Source: Pseudomonas hydrolytica
GTDB lineage: Bacteria > Pseudomonadota > Gammaproteobacteria > Pseudomonadales > Pseudomonadaceae
Length of the DNA stretch: 64,000 bases
Direction of reading: 5' to 3'
NCBI RefSeq assembly: GCF_021495345.1
Contig: NZ_CP099397.1
Span: forward strand, 1,550,001-1,614,000
Both the position numbers and the translations under genes were made by a program. How positions within the stretch are numbered: the stretch's first letter is position 1; each line of letters starts with the position of its first letter. Shown piece by piece: positions 26,009 through 33,745 of this stretch. The notes beneath the pieces were generated by a model. It worked only from the letters and a program-made list of their open reading frames with translations. It had not been told where the DNA came from and did not search any database.

Positions 26009-26392
26009 TTTGCGGTGTCTGGGAATTAAAATAAGACGCCCATCTCTCCGTACTTGGTCGAGCCCTATATTTGCCTGCTGCTTTTGTTCTTCGCTCCACG
26101 CGCAATTTTCGCGCCAAAACCTGCTTTTTAAACTAAGTCGGCTAGCTAAGGTTGGGTTGTAACGGTAAATCATATGCGATAAATCATCCCATTTATGGGC
26201 TACCTCATACTGCTTCTGTCTTGAAGGTTCTTCACCTTCTTCTAGTCCGGCGAAATATGCCTCGGTCGCATAGTAAGCTTCATTGAGCGCTTGTAAGGTT
26301 TTTTCTGTATGTTCTTTTTCTGCGCGCTTTTTTTCTGAAAGAAATGGTATCAGCTCACTAACTGCCGAGAATAGTTCTAGCCAGGTGTCCAT
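26003..26392 (-). CDS. Cassette 2: hypothetical helical protein, 129 aa
   Basis: 129 aa, strongly helical and charged (KKRAEKEHTEKTLQALNEAY), with a C-terminal basic patch (RRDGRLILIPRHRKG). A good GGAG lies upstream of the ATG at 26392. It has no signal, membrane helix or recognised domain. It may bind nucleic acid through its basic tail (inference). Confidence 0.6.
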   Translation of the reverse strand: MDTWLELFSAVSELIPFLSEKKRAEKEHTEKTLQALNEAYYATEAYFAGLEEGEEPSRQKQYEVAHKWDDLSHMIYRYNPTLASRLSLKSRFWRENCAWSEEQKQQANIGLDQVRRDGRLILIPRHRKG

Positions 26393-26406
26393 GTGATTTC
26401 TCCAGT

Positions 26407-26481
26407 GGCTAACGTTTGGTTAAGGGGCGGGCTTTAGCCCGTCCTAGTGAGCGAAGCGACGATTTGAACCAGTTGTTAGCC
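26407..26481 (-). repeat. attC site 1 (closest to attI)
   Basis: Cores GGCTAAC and GTTAGCC. One base of the usual AGCGAACGG segment is missing (AGCGACGATTTGAACC). Confidence 0.9.
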
Positions 26482-27282
26482 ACCGGCTTTCAGGTCAATG
26501 TTTTGGTTCCAACGATTGAAGTGGGATTCAAGGTCTTTCTTCTTGGGTATAGCGCTGGCTTCTAAGGGCTGGGCAACTGACTTGCCCTGAAGGTAACCGT
26601 AGTCATCCTTCGCGTCGGGACTAACAACTACTTTCCGCGTGCATGGGTCGATCGATATGACTGCTAGGTCGAATAAGGTGTGAACATCTGCGCGTAGGAG
26701 TAGCCCACGCTGGACATCGTAGTGTTGCTCATCTGCGTACGGGGTGATATGAGCAGCCTCTAGGACTGCAACGGTTGTGCAGCCTGTGATCGCACACTTT
26801 TTCTCATAGAGATGTAATAGTTCTTGCCTGAATTTTTGTTGGCCCCGACGATCCCATATTTGCTGAATTAGCTTCGCGTCTGCTGGTGAGAGAACATCAG
26901 TGATAGCCTCTTTACGTTTGTTCGTTATGAACGCACGTACGGCCTCCACGAGGCAGATAATCTCGCTTTCAGTTGAGATGGCGACACGCGGGTACTTATA
27001 GTTTGTCTTTGGCTTTGCATATCTCCCGACCGTTGTTTGAAGACCGTAAATCCAGACTTTAACCTCTTCTAGCTCCCGCCCGGTGCTTAACTCTAGATTC
27101 TGAACCGCTAGACCGACCTCAATAGTTCCAGAGGTATCAACGTCGGAACCGTACAACGATAGTTGTGTCTTGGAATTGGCGAGATACCTTTTCCTAAACT
27201 CAGAAAACGCGTCACGAGACCAATGAAGATCTTTCGCGAGACGATCAAAGTGGTCAACAACCGACTCCCACGAGATAGGCAT
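26476..27282 (-). CDS. Cassette 1: HNH endonuclease-like protein
   Basis: 268 aa from the ATG at 27282 (MPISWESVVDHFDRL) with a GGAG site. A longer in-frame start at 27345 would cross attI and is rejected. The N-terminal ~150 residues are an uncharacterised domain. The C-terminal HNH_2-type domain starts RRGQQKFRQELLHLYEKKC, then AAHITPY (His178) and GLLLRADVHTLFD (His201). The middle Asn usual in the NGLLLRAD motif is Arg192 here. It is the first cassette, so the one best placed for any attI-proximal promoter. It is probably DNA-targeting (restriction or defence). Confidence 0.8.
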   Translation of the reverse strand: MPISWESVVDHFDRLAKDLHWSRDAFSEFRKRYLANSKTQLSLYGSDVDTSGTIEVGLAVQNLELSTGRELEEVKVWIYGLQTTVGRYAKPKTNYKYPRVAISTESEIICLVEAVRAFITNKRKEAITDVLSPADAKLIQQIWDRRGQQKFRQELLHLYEKKCAITGCTTVAVLEAAHITPYADEQHYDVQRGLLLRADVHTLFDLAVISIDPCTRKVVVSPDAKDDYGYLQGKSVAQPLEASAIPKKKDLESHFNRWNQNIDLKAGG

Positions 27283-27296
27283 GATAGTTCTCCGGT

Positions 27297-27434
27297 GGCT
27301 AACTATAAATAGACACCAAATGGTGTATAACCTGCCGACTGGCAATGGGGGATAACCTTCCTTGTCATATCTCTACTCCCTGTCTAGGCTGGGGTTTTGC
27401 GGGTCAGGATGATCGATTTGGGAGGTTATACGCC
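27297..27434 (-). other. attI recombination region
   Basis: GGCTAAC at 27297-27303 (GTTAGCC on the minus strand) is the junction between attI and cassette 1. From there to the integrase start is the non-coding attI/promoter region. It contains an inverted repeat ACACCA-AA-TGGTGT (27312-27325). No consensus-spaced cassette promoter and no LexA box could be identified by eye. Confidence 0.7.
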
Positions 27435-28216
27435 ATGGATGATAAACCCCGCTTGCTCAATCAGATGCGTGATCGAATCCGCCTGAAACACTACTCCATC
27501 CGTACCGAACGCGTCTATTGCGAGTGGGTGAAGCGTTTTATTCGCTTCCATCATTACCGTCACCCTCAGGAAATGGGCGCTCCCGAGGTAGAGGCTTTTC
27601 GTACCGATCTTGCCGTGCGGCGCGACGTGTCGGCGTCTACATAGAATCAGGCACTGGCGGCTTTGCTGTTTCTTTATAAGGAAGTGTTGGCACTCAATCT
27701 GCCTGGTTGTCCGATATCGTCCGCGCGAAGAAGCCCCAGCGGCTGTCCGTCGTACTGTTCATTGATGAGGTGCGGCGTGTACTGGATGAGCTCGACGGCG
27801 AACTCTGGTTGGTCTGTAGCCTGCTTTATGGTACCGGTATGCGTTTGATGGAAGCCTTGCGTCTGCGAGTCAAGGATGTTGACTTCGCGAGGCATGAAAT
27901 CCTTATTCGCGATGGCAAGGGAATGAAAGACCGCATCACCATGTTGCCGCAACGCCTGGAACAGCCGTTGCGCCATCATCTGGATGAGAAACGGGTGCAG
28001 AGGAACTTCAAGCGCGCCGCCCGGGGGGCCGGCATCGTCAAGCAGATATCCCCGCATACCCTGCGTCACTGTTTTGCCACCCACCTGCTGGAGGCGGGAC
28101 AGGACATCCGCACTGTGCAGGAGTTGCTCGGCCATGCTGACGTGAAGACCACCATGATCTACACCCATGTGCTCAACCGCGGCGGCCTGGCGGTGCTCAG
28201 CCCGTTGGATCGCTGA
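27435..28216 (+). pseudogene. intI: Degenerate integron integrase (IntI)
   Basis: A tyrosine recombinase of the integron type. The N-terminus (MDDKPRLLNQMRDRIRLKHY) begins after a GGAGG site. There are three lesions: an in-frame TAG at 27642 (CAG expected before NQALAALLFLY); a 1-nt loss near 27703 in the CCTTGG codons for the conserved Pro-Trp; and an in-frame deletion at about 27971-27979. The deletion joins LRHHL directly to [12 protein letters not shown] and removes roughly the 60-residue segment holding the IntI-specific insertion. The catalytic [30 protein letters not shown] and IYTHVL motifs remain readable. Confidence 0.92.
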
Positions 28217-28270
28217 GGGTGACCGCGGGGAGGCGGTAACCTCCGGTAAATCTCGCCGCCCGCCATTCGG

Positions 28271-28299
28271 TTGCAATCAGCGCGCCCGACTTCTTATAG
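28271..28299 (+). promoter_or_regulatory. Sigma-70-type promoter of the ABC operon
   Basis: TTGCAA at 28271-28276 and TTATAG at 28294-28299 with a 17-bp spacer, about 75 bp upstream of the ABC ATPase start. Confidence 0.6.
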
Positions 28300-28375
28300 T
28301 TCCGCCGGCATTTTTGCAGGCCTGGCTCGTGCCCACGAGCGGCGCGCCAGGCTTTGACCGCACTGGTGAGAGGCC

Positions 28376-29299
28376 ATGATCGATATAAGAAACCTGACCA
28401 AGCGTTTTGCGCAGCACACGGCAGTCGATGACCTGTCGTTCCAGGTCCAGCCAGGGGAAGTGCTGGGCTTTCTCGGCCCCAACGGGGCCGGCAAATCCAC
28501 CACCATGAAGATGCTCACCGGCTTTCTCGCGCCGACCTCCGGTACGGCGAGCATCCTCGGTTGCGATATCCAGACCCAGACCCTCGAAGCCCAGCGGCAG
28601 ATCGGTTATCTGCCGGAAGGCGCGCCTTGCTATGGCGATATGACGGTGCGCGGTTTTCTCGACTTTATCGCCGAGGTACGCGGTTTTCGCGGTGCCGAGA
28701 AGAAGCAGCGCGTGCAGCGCGCGGTGGAGCAGGTGGAGCTGGAAAAGGTGCTGGAGCAGAGCATCGAGACGCTCTCCAAGGGCTTCAAGCGCCGCGTCGG
28801 CCTGGCCCAGGCGATCCTGCATGATCCGCGCGTGCTGATCCTCGATGAGCCCACCGATGGCCTCGACCCGAACCAGAAGCACCAGGTGCGCCAGCTCATT
28901 CAGGGCCTGGCGCGCGACAAGATCGTGATCATTTCCACCCACATCCTCGAAGAGGTCACGGCGCTGTGCACCCGCGCGGTGGTGATCGCCCAGGGCCGCT
29001 TGCTGGCCGATGGCACGCCGCTGGAGCTGGAAAGCCGCTCGCGCTATCACCAGGCGGTGACGCTGGTGGCCGATGAGGCGCTGGATCAGGCTGCTCTTGC
29101 GGCGCTGCCAGGCGTCGCCGGTGTCGAGGAGAACGCCCGCGAGCACAGCCTGAGCGTGCTGGCGCAGCCGGGCGAGGTGATCTTCCCGCAGGTCAATGCG
29201 CTGATTGCCGAACGCGGCTGGAAGGTCAAGGAACTCAACGTGGAACGCGGCCGCCTGGATGAAGTGTTCCGCACGCTGACCCGGGGAGAGCAGCCATGA
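28376..29299 (+). CDS. ABC transporter ATP-binding protein (GldA-like)
   Basis: 307 aa ATPase of the ABC-2 exporter class. Walker A GPNGAGKST (~residues 38-46), signature LSKGFKRRVGLAQ, Walker B VLILDEPTDGLDP and the H-loop ISTHILEE are intact. The C-terminal ~80 residues are the accessory domain of GldA/CcmA-type ATPases. Its stop overlaps the start of the permease gene (ATGA), so the two are translationally coupled. It drives the transporter encoded by the next three genes. Confidence 0.92.
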   Translation: MIDIRNLTKRFAQHTAVDDLSFQVQPGEVLGFLGPNGAGKSTTMKMLTGFLAPTSGTASILGCDIQTQTLEAQRQIGYLPEGAPCYGDMTVRGFLDFIAEVRGFRGAEKKQRVQRAVEQVELEKVLEQSIETLSKGFKRRVGLAQAILHDPRVLILDEPTDGLDPNQKHQVRQLIQGLARDKIVIISTHILEEVTALCTRAVVIAQGRLLADGTPLELESRSRYHQAVTLVADEALDQAALAALPGVAGVEENAREHSLSVLAQPGEVIFPQVNALIAERGWKVKELNVERGRLDEVFRTLTRGEQP

Positions 29300-30027
29300 C
29301 CCAGTTGCCCGTGATCTTCAAGCGCGAGCTGGCGAGCTACTTCGCCACGCCGCTGGCCTATGTGTTCATCGTCATCTTCCTGGTGCTGTCCGGGGTGTTC
29401 ACCTTCTACCTGGGCGGCTTCTTCGAGGGCGGCCAGGCCAATCTTTCCGCCTTTTTCAACTTCCACCCCTGGCTCTATCTGTTCCTGGTGCCGGCCATTG
29501 CCATGCGCCTGTGGGCGGAGGAGCGCAAGTCCGGCTCCATCGAGCTGCTGATGACCCTGCCGATCACCCGCTTCGAGGCGGTCACCGGCAAGTTCCTGGC
29601 GGCCTGGGTGTTCGCGGGCATCGCGCTGCTGCTGACCTTCCCGATGATCATCACGGTCAACTACCTGGGCGAGCCAGACAACGGCGCCATCGTCACCGGC
29701 TATATCGGCAGTTGGCTGCTGGCCGGCGCGTATCTGGCCATTGGCTCGTGCATGTCGGCGCTGAGCAAGAATCAGGTGATCGCCTTCATCCTGGCGGTCA
29801 GCGCCTGCTTCCTGTTTATCGTCAGCGGCTTTCCCATGGTGCTCGACGCCTTCGCCTGGGCGCCGCAGTGGCTGGTGGACGCCATCGCCTCGCTGAGCTT
29901 CCTGGTGCGCTTCGACGCCATCAGCAAGGGCGTGATCGATCTGCGCGACCTGCTGTATTTCCTCTCGCTGATCGCCGCGTGGCTGACCGCCACCGCCGTG
30001 GTCATCGACCTGAAGAAAGCCGACTGA
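29296..30027 (+). CDS. ABC-2 permease (GldF-like)
   Basis: 243 aa with six hydrophobic segments and the ABC-2 motif start FKRELASYFATPLAYVFIV. A conserved MRLWAEERKSGSIELLMTLP loop couples it to the ATPase. It resembles the GldF permease family. The substrate is unknown. It overlaps the ATPase gene by 4 bases and is 9 bases from the GldG-like gene. Confidence 0.9.
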   Translation: MTQLPVIFKRELASYFATPLAYVFIVIFLVLSGVFTFYLGGFFEGGQANLSAFFNFHPWLYLFLVPAIAMRLWAEERKSGSIELLMTLPITRFEAVTGKFLAAWVFAGIALLLTFPMIITVNYLGEPDNGAIVTGYIGSWLLAGAYLAIGSCMSALSKNQVIAFILAVSACFLFIVSGFPMVLDAFAWAPQWLVDAIASLSFLVRFDAISKGVIDLRDLLYFLSLIAAWLTATAVVIDLKKAD

Positions 30028-30036
30028 GGAGCGCCC

Positions 30037-31869
30037 ATGAAAAAGCTGATCTATTCCGGCGCCGGGCTGCTGCTGATCGCGGTGGCCTTTCTCGCCTTCA
30101 ACCTGCTGGCCGGCTTGGGCCTGGGCGGTGCGCGCCTGGACCTGACCGAGCAGAAGCTCTACACCATCTCCGATGGCACCAAGCAGATCCTTGCCGAGCT
30201 GGACGAGCCAATAAACCTGTACTTCTTCTATTCGGACAAGGTGGCCAAGGACCTGCCGGCGCTGCGCACCTACGCGCAGCGTGTGGAGGAGATGCTCAAG
30301 GCCTATCAGCGTCAGGCCGGCGGCAAGATCCGCCTGCACGTCATCGACCCCGAGCCGTTCTCCGAGGACGAGGACAAGGCTGCCGAGTTTGGCCTGCAGG
30401 GCATCCCGCTGCAGCAGGGCGGTGACTCGATCTACTTCGGCCTGGCCGGCACCAACGGCCTGGATGACACCCAGGTGATCCCGTTCTTCGCTCTGGATCA
30501 GGAGGAGCATCTGGAATACGAGCTGAGCCGCCTGGTGCAGACCCTGGCCAAGCCGGAGCTGCCGGTGGTTGGCGTGCTCTCCGGGCTGCAGATGACCGGC
30601 GGCTTCGACATGATGGCGCGGCAGCCGACGCCGCCGTGGATGGTGCTGGAGCAGGTGCGCCAGTTGTTCCAGATCGAGCAGCTTAAGGCCGACGTCGACC
30701 TGATCCCCGAGAACGTCTCGGTGCTGTGGCTGGTGCATCCGAAGAACCTGCCCGAGCAGACCCTGTACGCCATCGACCAGTTCGTGCTGCGCGGCGGCAA
30801 GCTGATGGTGTTCGTCGACCCCTATGCCGAGGCCGATACCGGCGATATGCCGGGGGAGATGGCGGTGGACCGGGCGTCCGACATCGAGCCGCTGTTCAAG
30901 GCCTGGGGCCTGCGCCTGGTGCCGGACAAGGTGCTCGGCGATGGCTCCTACGCCATGTCGGTCAACCGTGGCCAGGGGCAGCGCCCGGTGCGCCACGCCG
31001 CCTGGCTGAGCTTGCCGCGCAAGGCGCTGGATCAGGATGACATCGCCACCGCCGGGCTGGAGAGCGTCACGGTCGCCACCGCCGGCATTCTCGAGTCGGT
31101 GGAGGGGGCGAAGACGCGTTTCACCCCGCTGATGCAGAGCTCGGAATACGCCATGCCCTTCGACGCCCAGCGCTTCGCCATGCTCAGCAACCCGGAGGAG
31201 CTGATCCGTGAACTGGAGCCGACCGGCGAGCGCTACACCATCGCCGCGCGCATCGACGGTCCGGCGCAGAGCGCCTTTCCCGATGGCATCGAAGGCCGCA
31301 AGGACGGCCTCAAGTGGGCCGACACCATCAACGTCATCGCCGTGGCCGACACCGACATCCTCAGTGATCGCATGTGGGTGCAGGTGCAGGAGTTCTTTGG
31401 CCAGCGCATCCCGCAACCCTGGGCGGATAACGGCAGCTTCGCGATCAACGCGCTGGACAACCTGGCCGGCTCCGAGGCGTTGATCAGCGTGCGCTCGCGT
31501 GGTCGCTTCAGCCGCCCGTTCGTGGTGGTCGAGGAGTTGCAGCGCGCCGCCGAACAGCGCTTCCGTGACAAGGAGCAGGCCCTGCAGGCGCGTCTGGCCG
31601 AGACCGAGCAGCAACTGGCCGCGCTGCAGCGCAGCGACGACCCCAGCCAGGCGCTGGAGCTGACGCCGGAGCAGCAGGGCGCGTTGCAGCGTTTCATCCA
31701 GCAGAAGCTGGAGATTCGCAAGGAGCTGCGCGAAGTGCGCTACCAGCTCAACGCCGATATCGAGGCGCTGGGGCGCACGCTGAAGATCATCAACATCGCC
31801 CTGGTGCCGGCGTTGCTGACTCTCGGCGTGTTGACGCTGTGGCTGTGGCGGCGGCGCCGTCACGCTTGA
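30037..31869 (+). CDS. GldG-like ABC-associated protein
   Basis: 610 aa. It has an N-terminal membrane helix (~5-28), a large extracytoplasmic GldG/IFT52-like domain (LDLTEQKLYTISDGTKQIL, later LWLVHPKNLPEQTLYAIDQF), a coiled coil (~505-560) and a C-terminal membrane helix (~587-604) with a basic end. This is the usual partner of GldA/GldF-type ABC-2 transporters outside gliding bacteria. Its role in Pseudomonas is not known to me. Confidence 0.88.
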   Translation: MKKLIYSGAGLLLIAVAFLAFNLLAGLGLGGARLDLTEQKLYTISDGTKQILAELDEPINLYFFYSDKVAKDLPALRTYAQRVEEMLKAYQRQAGGKIRLHVIDPEPFSEDEDKAAEFGLQGIPLQQGGDSIYFGLAGTNGLDDTQVIPFFALDQEEHLEYELSRLVQTLAKPELPVVGVLSGLQMTGGFDMMARQPTPPWMVLEQVRQLFQIEQLKADVDLIPENVSVLWLVHPKNLPEQTLYAIDQFVLRGGKLMVFVDPYAEADTGDMPGEMAVDRASDIEPLFKAWGLRLVPDKVLGDGSYAMSVNRGQGQRPVRHAAWLSLPRKALDQDDIATAGLESVTVATAGILESVEGAKTRFTPLMQSSEYAMPFDAQRFAMLSNPEELIRELEPTGERYTIAARIDGPAQSAFPDGIEGRKDGLKWADTINVIAVADTDILSDRMWVQVQEFFGQRIPQPWADNGSFAINALDNLAGSEALISVRSRGRFSRPFVVVEELQRAAEQRFRDKEQALQARLAETEQQLAALQRSDDPSQALELTPEQQGALQRFIQQKLEIRKELREVRYQLNADIEALGRTLKIINIALVPALLTLGVLTLWLWRRRRHA

Positions 31870-31945
31870 TGTTCACCTGTGGGAGGGGCTTCAGCCGCGA
31901 CCGTTGCTGAAGTGCCTCCCCCAATGTCTGGTTTTCCAGAGGCCC

Positions 31946-32002
31946 GTAGGGTGTGCCGTGCGCACCACTCAGGAAGCTTCGGTGCGCACGGCGCACCCTG
32001 CG
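31946..32002. repeat. Dispersed inverted repeat, GTAGGGTGCGCC family
   Basis: GTAGGGTGTGCCGTGCGCACC and its inverted partner GGTGCGCACGGCGCACCCTG flank a ~15-base loop inside the operon, between the GldG-like and DUF4340 genes. Confidence 0.8.
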
Positions 32003-32033
32003 TGGCTTCATCCTATCCAAGGGTGAAAAGATC

Positions 32034-33023
32034 ATGGGACGTAAAGGTCTGATTGCATTGATCGTCATCGTGCTGCTCTGCGTGCTGGGTTATCTCGCGG
32101 TACAGCGCGACCAGCAGCAGAGCACGGCGCAGATCGAGCGTGCGCCCTGGCTGGCCGCCGAACAGGACTACCTGGGCAGCCTGCAGGCCGTGGAAGTGGA
32201 GCAACCCGGCCAGCCGCCGGTGCGCATCGAGCGTCGCGACGAGAGCTGGGTGATGCCGGCCAAGGCGGATTACCCGGCCGCGCCGGAGCCTCTGGCCAGG
32301 CTGCTGCGCGCGTTGCGCGAGGCGCGCACGGTGGAGGCCAAGACTGCCAATGCCCAGTGGCATGGGCGCCTGGGCCTGGCCGAGCAAGGGCAGGAGGACG
32401 AGCAGGCGCTGCGTTTGCGCCTGTACTTCGACGGCCACCCGGAGTTGAACCTGCGCCTGGGCAATCCATCGCAGCAGGGCAGTGGGCAACTGGTGCGTCG
32501 CGCCGGCGAGGACCAGGTCTGGCAGATCGATCAGGTGTTCGAGCTGCCCACCCATGAACTGCAGTGGCTGGATCGCCGGGTCAGCGACATCCCCTTCGCC
32601 AGCGTCAAACGCCTTGAGCTGCGTTACGCCGACGGCGAGACGCTGACGCTGAGCAAGACCGATGCCGAGCAGTACAACTTCACGGTCGAGCAGCTGCGCA
32701 AGGATCAGAAGCTCAGCTTCGAGGGAGTGGCCAACGGCATGGTCACGCTGTTCTCCAATCTCCGTTTCGCCGACGCAGCGCCACTGGCGCAGGTGGGGTT
32801 CAAACAGGCGCCGATGCTGACATTCAGCCTCGGCGGTTTCGATGGCCAGAAGCTCGAGGGCCTGTTGTACAAACAGGGCGAGCAGTACTGGCTGGTGCTG
32901 GCCGAGCATCAGGGATTCAAGGCCGGCGAGATCAGTGCACGCAGCGACTGGGCCTATCGTCTAGAGGCCGATCAGGTGCAAAGGCTGGCGAAGAAGTTGC
33001 GCGATCTGCTGGCCATGAACTGA
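32034..33023 (+). CDS. DUF4340 protein of the ABC operon
   Basis: 329 aa from the ATG at 32034 (MGRKGLIALIVIVLLCVLGY). One N-terminal membrane helix (~5-21) is followed by an extracytoplasmic DUF4340 domain with repeated beta units (VEVEQPGQPPVRIERRDESW; VKRLELRYADGETLTLSK). DUF4340 proteins commonly follow GldA/F/G genes and probably form part of the same membrane complex (context inference). A dispersed repeat separates it from the upstream gene. Confidence 0.85.
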   Translation: MGRKGLIALIVIVLLCVLGYLAVQRDQQQSTAQIERAPWLAAEQDYLGSLQAVEVEQPGQPPVRIERRDESWVMPAKADYPAAPEPLARLLRALREARTVEAKTANAQWHGRLGLAEQGQEDEQALRLRLYFDGHPELNLRLGNPSQQGSGQLVRRAGEDQVWQIDQVFELPTHELQWLDRRVSDIPFASVKRLELRYADGETLTLSKTDAEQYNFTVEQLRKDQKLSFEGVANGMVTLFSNLRFADAAPLAQVGFKQAPMLTFSLGGFDGQKLEGLLYKQGEQYWLVLAEHQGFKAGEISARSDWAYRLEADQVQRLAKKLRDLLAMN

Positions 33024-33165
33024 GGATGTCGTGGTGACAGAACGTTAGGCGCGTTTTGAAGGCCGTTGCCGCCAGGGATGGCGGGCCGAAAAAACCTCTG
33101 GAAGTACTGCGCTGCTTGGGCGAAGTTCGCTTCTAAAAAGTGCTTTTCAGTCACATTTCATGCTT

Positions 33166-33171
33166 TATACT
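33166..33171 (+). promoter_or_regulatory. Candidate -10 of the cold-shock gene, long 5' leader
   Basis: TATACT at 33166-33171 would give a leader of about 140 bases before the start at 33320; long structured leaders are usual for cold-shock mRNAs. No good -35 is seen. Confidence 0.35.
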
Positions 33172-33319
33172 CGGCCGAGCGGTTGCTGCAAGAACGCCAT
33201 TCGCTTGACCTGCTCCATGTTCCATTTGCCGGGGTTGGCGAACGATGAAGAACGTTTTTACCGAGCCGTCAAAGCCCCTGCTGGACAATAAAAACATAGC
33301 GAGTTTGGAGAAGTTGGTA

Positions 33320-33529
33320 ATGGCAGATCGTGAGACTGGAACCGTCAAATGGTTCAATGATTCCAAGGGTTACGGGTTCATCCAGCGCGAAAGCGGCCCG
33401 GACGTATTCGTTCACTACCGTGCCATCCGCGGCGAAGGCCACCGCACCCTGATCGAAGGTCAGAAGGTCGAGTTCGGCGTGACCCAGGGCCAGAAAGGCC
33501 TGCAGGCGGAAGACGTATCGGCGCTCTGA
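33320..33529 (+). CDS. Cold-shock domain protein (CspA family)
   Basis: 69 aa from the ATG at 33320 ([20 protein letters not shown]), preceded by GGAG. A longer in-frame ATG at 33245 has no family support. RNP1 KGYGFIQ and RNP2 VFVHY nucleic-acid-binding motifs are intact. It is a single-strand RNA/DNA-binding protein that melts mRNA structure. A terminator follows directly. Confidence 0.93.
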   Translation: MADRETGTVKWFNDSKGYGFIQRESGPDVFVHYRAIRGEGHRTLIEGQKVEFGVTQGQKGLQAEDVSAL

Positions 33530-33548
33530 ACGCCAAGCTCGTAATGCC

Positions 33549-33582
33549 ACAAGGCCCGTCGATGACGGGCCTTGTCGTTTCT
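33549..33582 (+). terminator. Rho-independent terminator after the cold-shock gene
   Basis: ACAAGGCCCGTC pairs with GACGGGCCTTGT around a GAT loop, followed by CGTTT. Confidence 0.8.
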
Positions 33583-33615
33583 GCACGCTGTACTTTTCAG
33601 GGCGGGGGATGGCGC

Positions 33616-33719
33616 GGTGCGCACGGCGCACCCTACGACGATCTCGGTTTCGCCGTCGCGGTTCTGTAGCCAGATGCGGGGAAATGCCTCGGTCAGGCCC
33701 CGGATTGCATCCGGGCTAC
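33616..33719. repeat. Half copies of two dispersed repeats
   Basis: GGTGCGCACGGCGCACCCTAC at 33616-33636 and the REP-like CCCCGGATTGCATCCGGGCTAC at about 33698-33719. They fill the gap between the cold-shock terminator and the convergent 123-aa gene. Confidence 0.65.
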
Positions 33720-33745
33720 GGGCGCTCGATTCAAGGCGGCCACTT

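Larger units (their letters stand above)
19438..28216. mobile_element. Sedentary chromosomal integron: 14 cassettes, attI, degenerate intI
   Basis: Fourteen ~76-bp attC sites alternate with single-gene cassettes, all read on the minus strand away from attI (27297-27434). The integrase reads the opposite way (27435-28216). This is the standard integron layout. The repeats share AACGTTTGGTTAAGGGGCGG and GAACCAGTTGTTAGG ends, typical of Pseudomonas-type attC sites. The cassette DNA is clearly richer in A+T than the flanks. No transposase or terminal repeats are seen, so it is a chromosomal and not a mobile integron. Confidence 0.95.

Noticed and set aside
19438..26481. Regularly spaced ~76-bp repeats as a CRISPR array
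   Set aside because: Spacers are 300-800 bp long and coding, repeats carry integron R'/R'' cores and internal hairpins, and no cas genes are present. These are attC sites.
27282..27345. Longer N-terminus for the HNH cassette from an ATG at 27345
   Set aside because: It would read through the attI junction. The ATG at 27282 has a GGAG site inside the cassette and gives a sensible start.
29086..31863. 925-codon minus-strand open frame opposite the ABC/GldG genes
   Set aside because: Composition is Q/H/A/G-rich antisense shadow of high-GC coding DNA. The plus-strand genes have clear family motifs; no domain is seen in the antisense frame.
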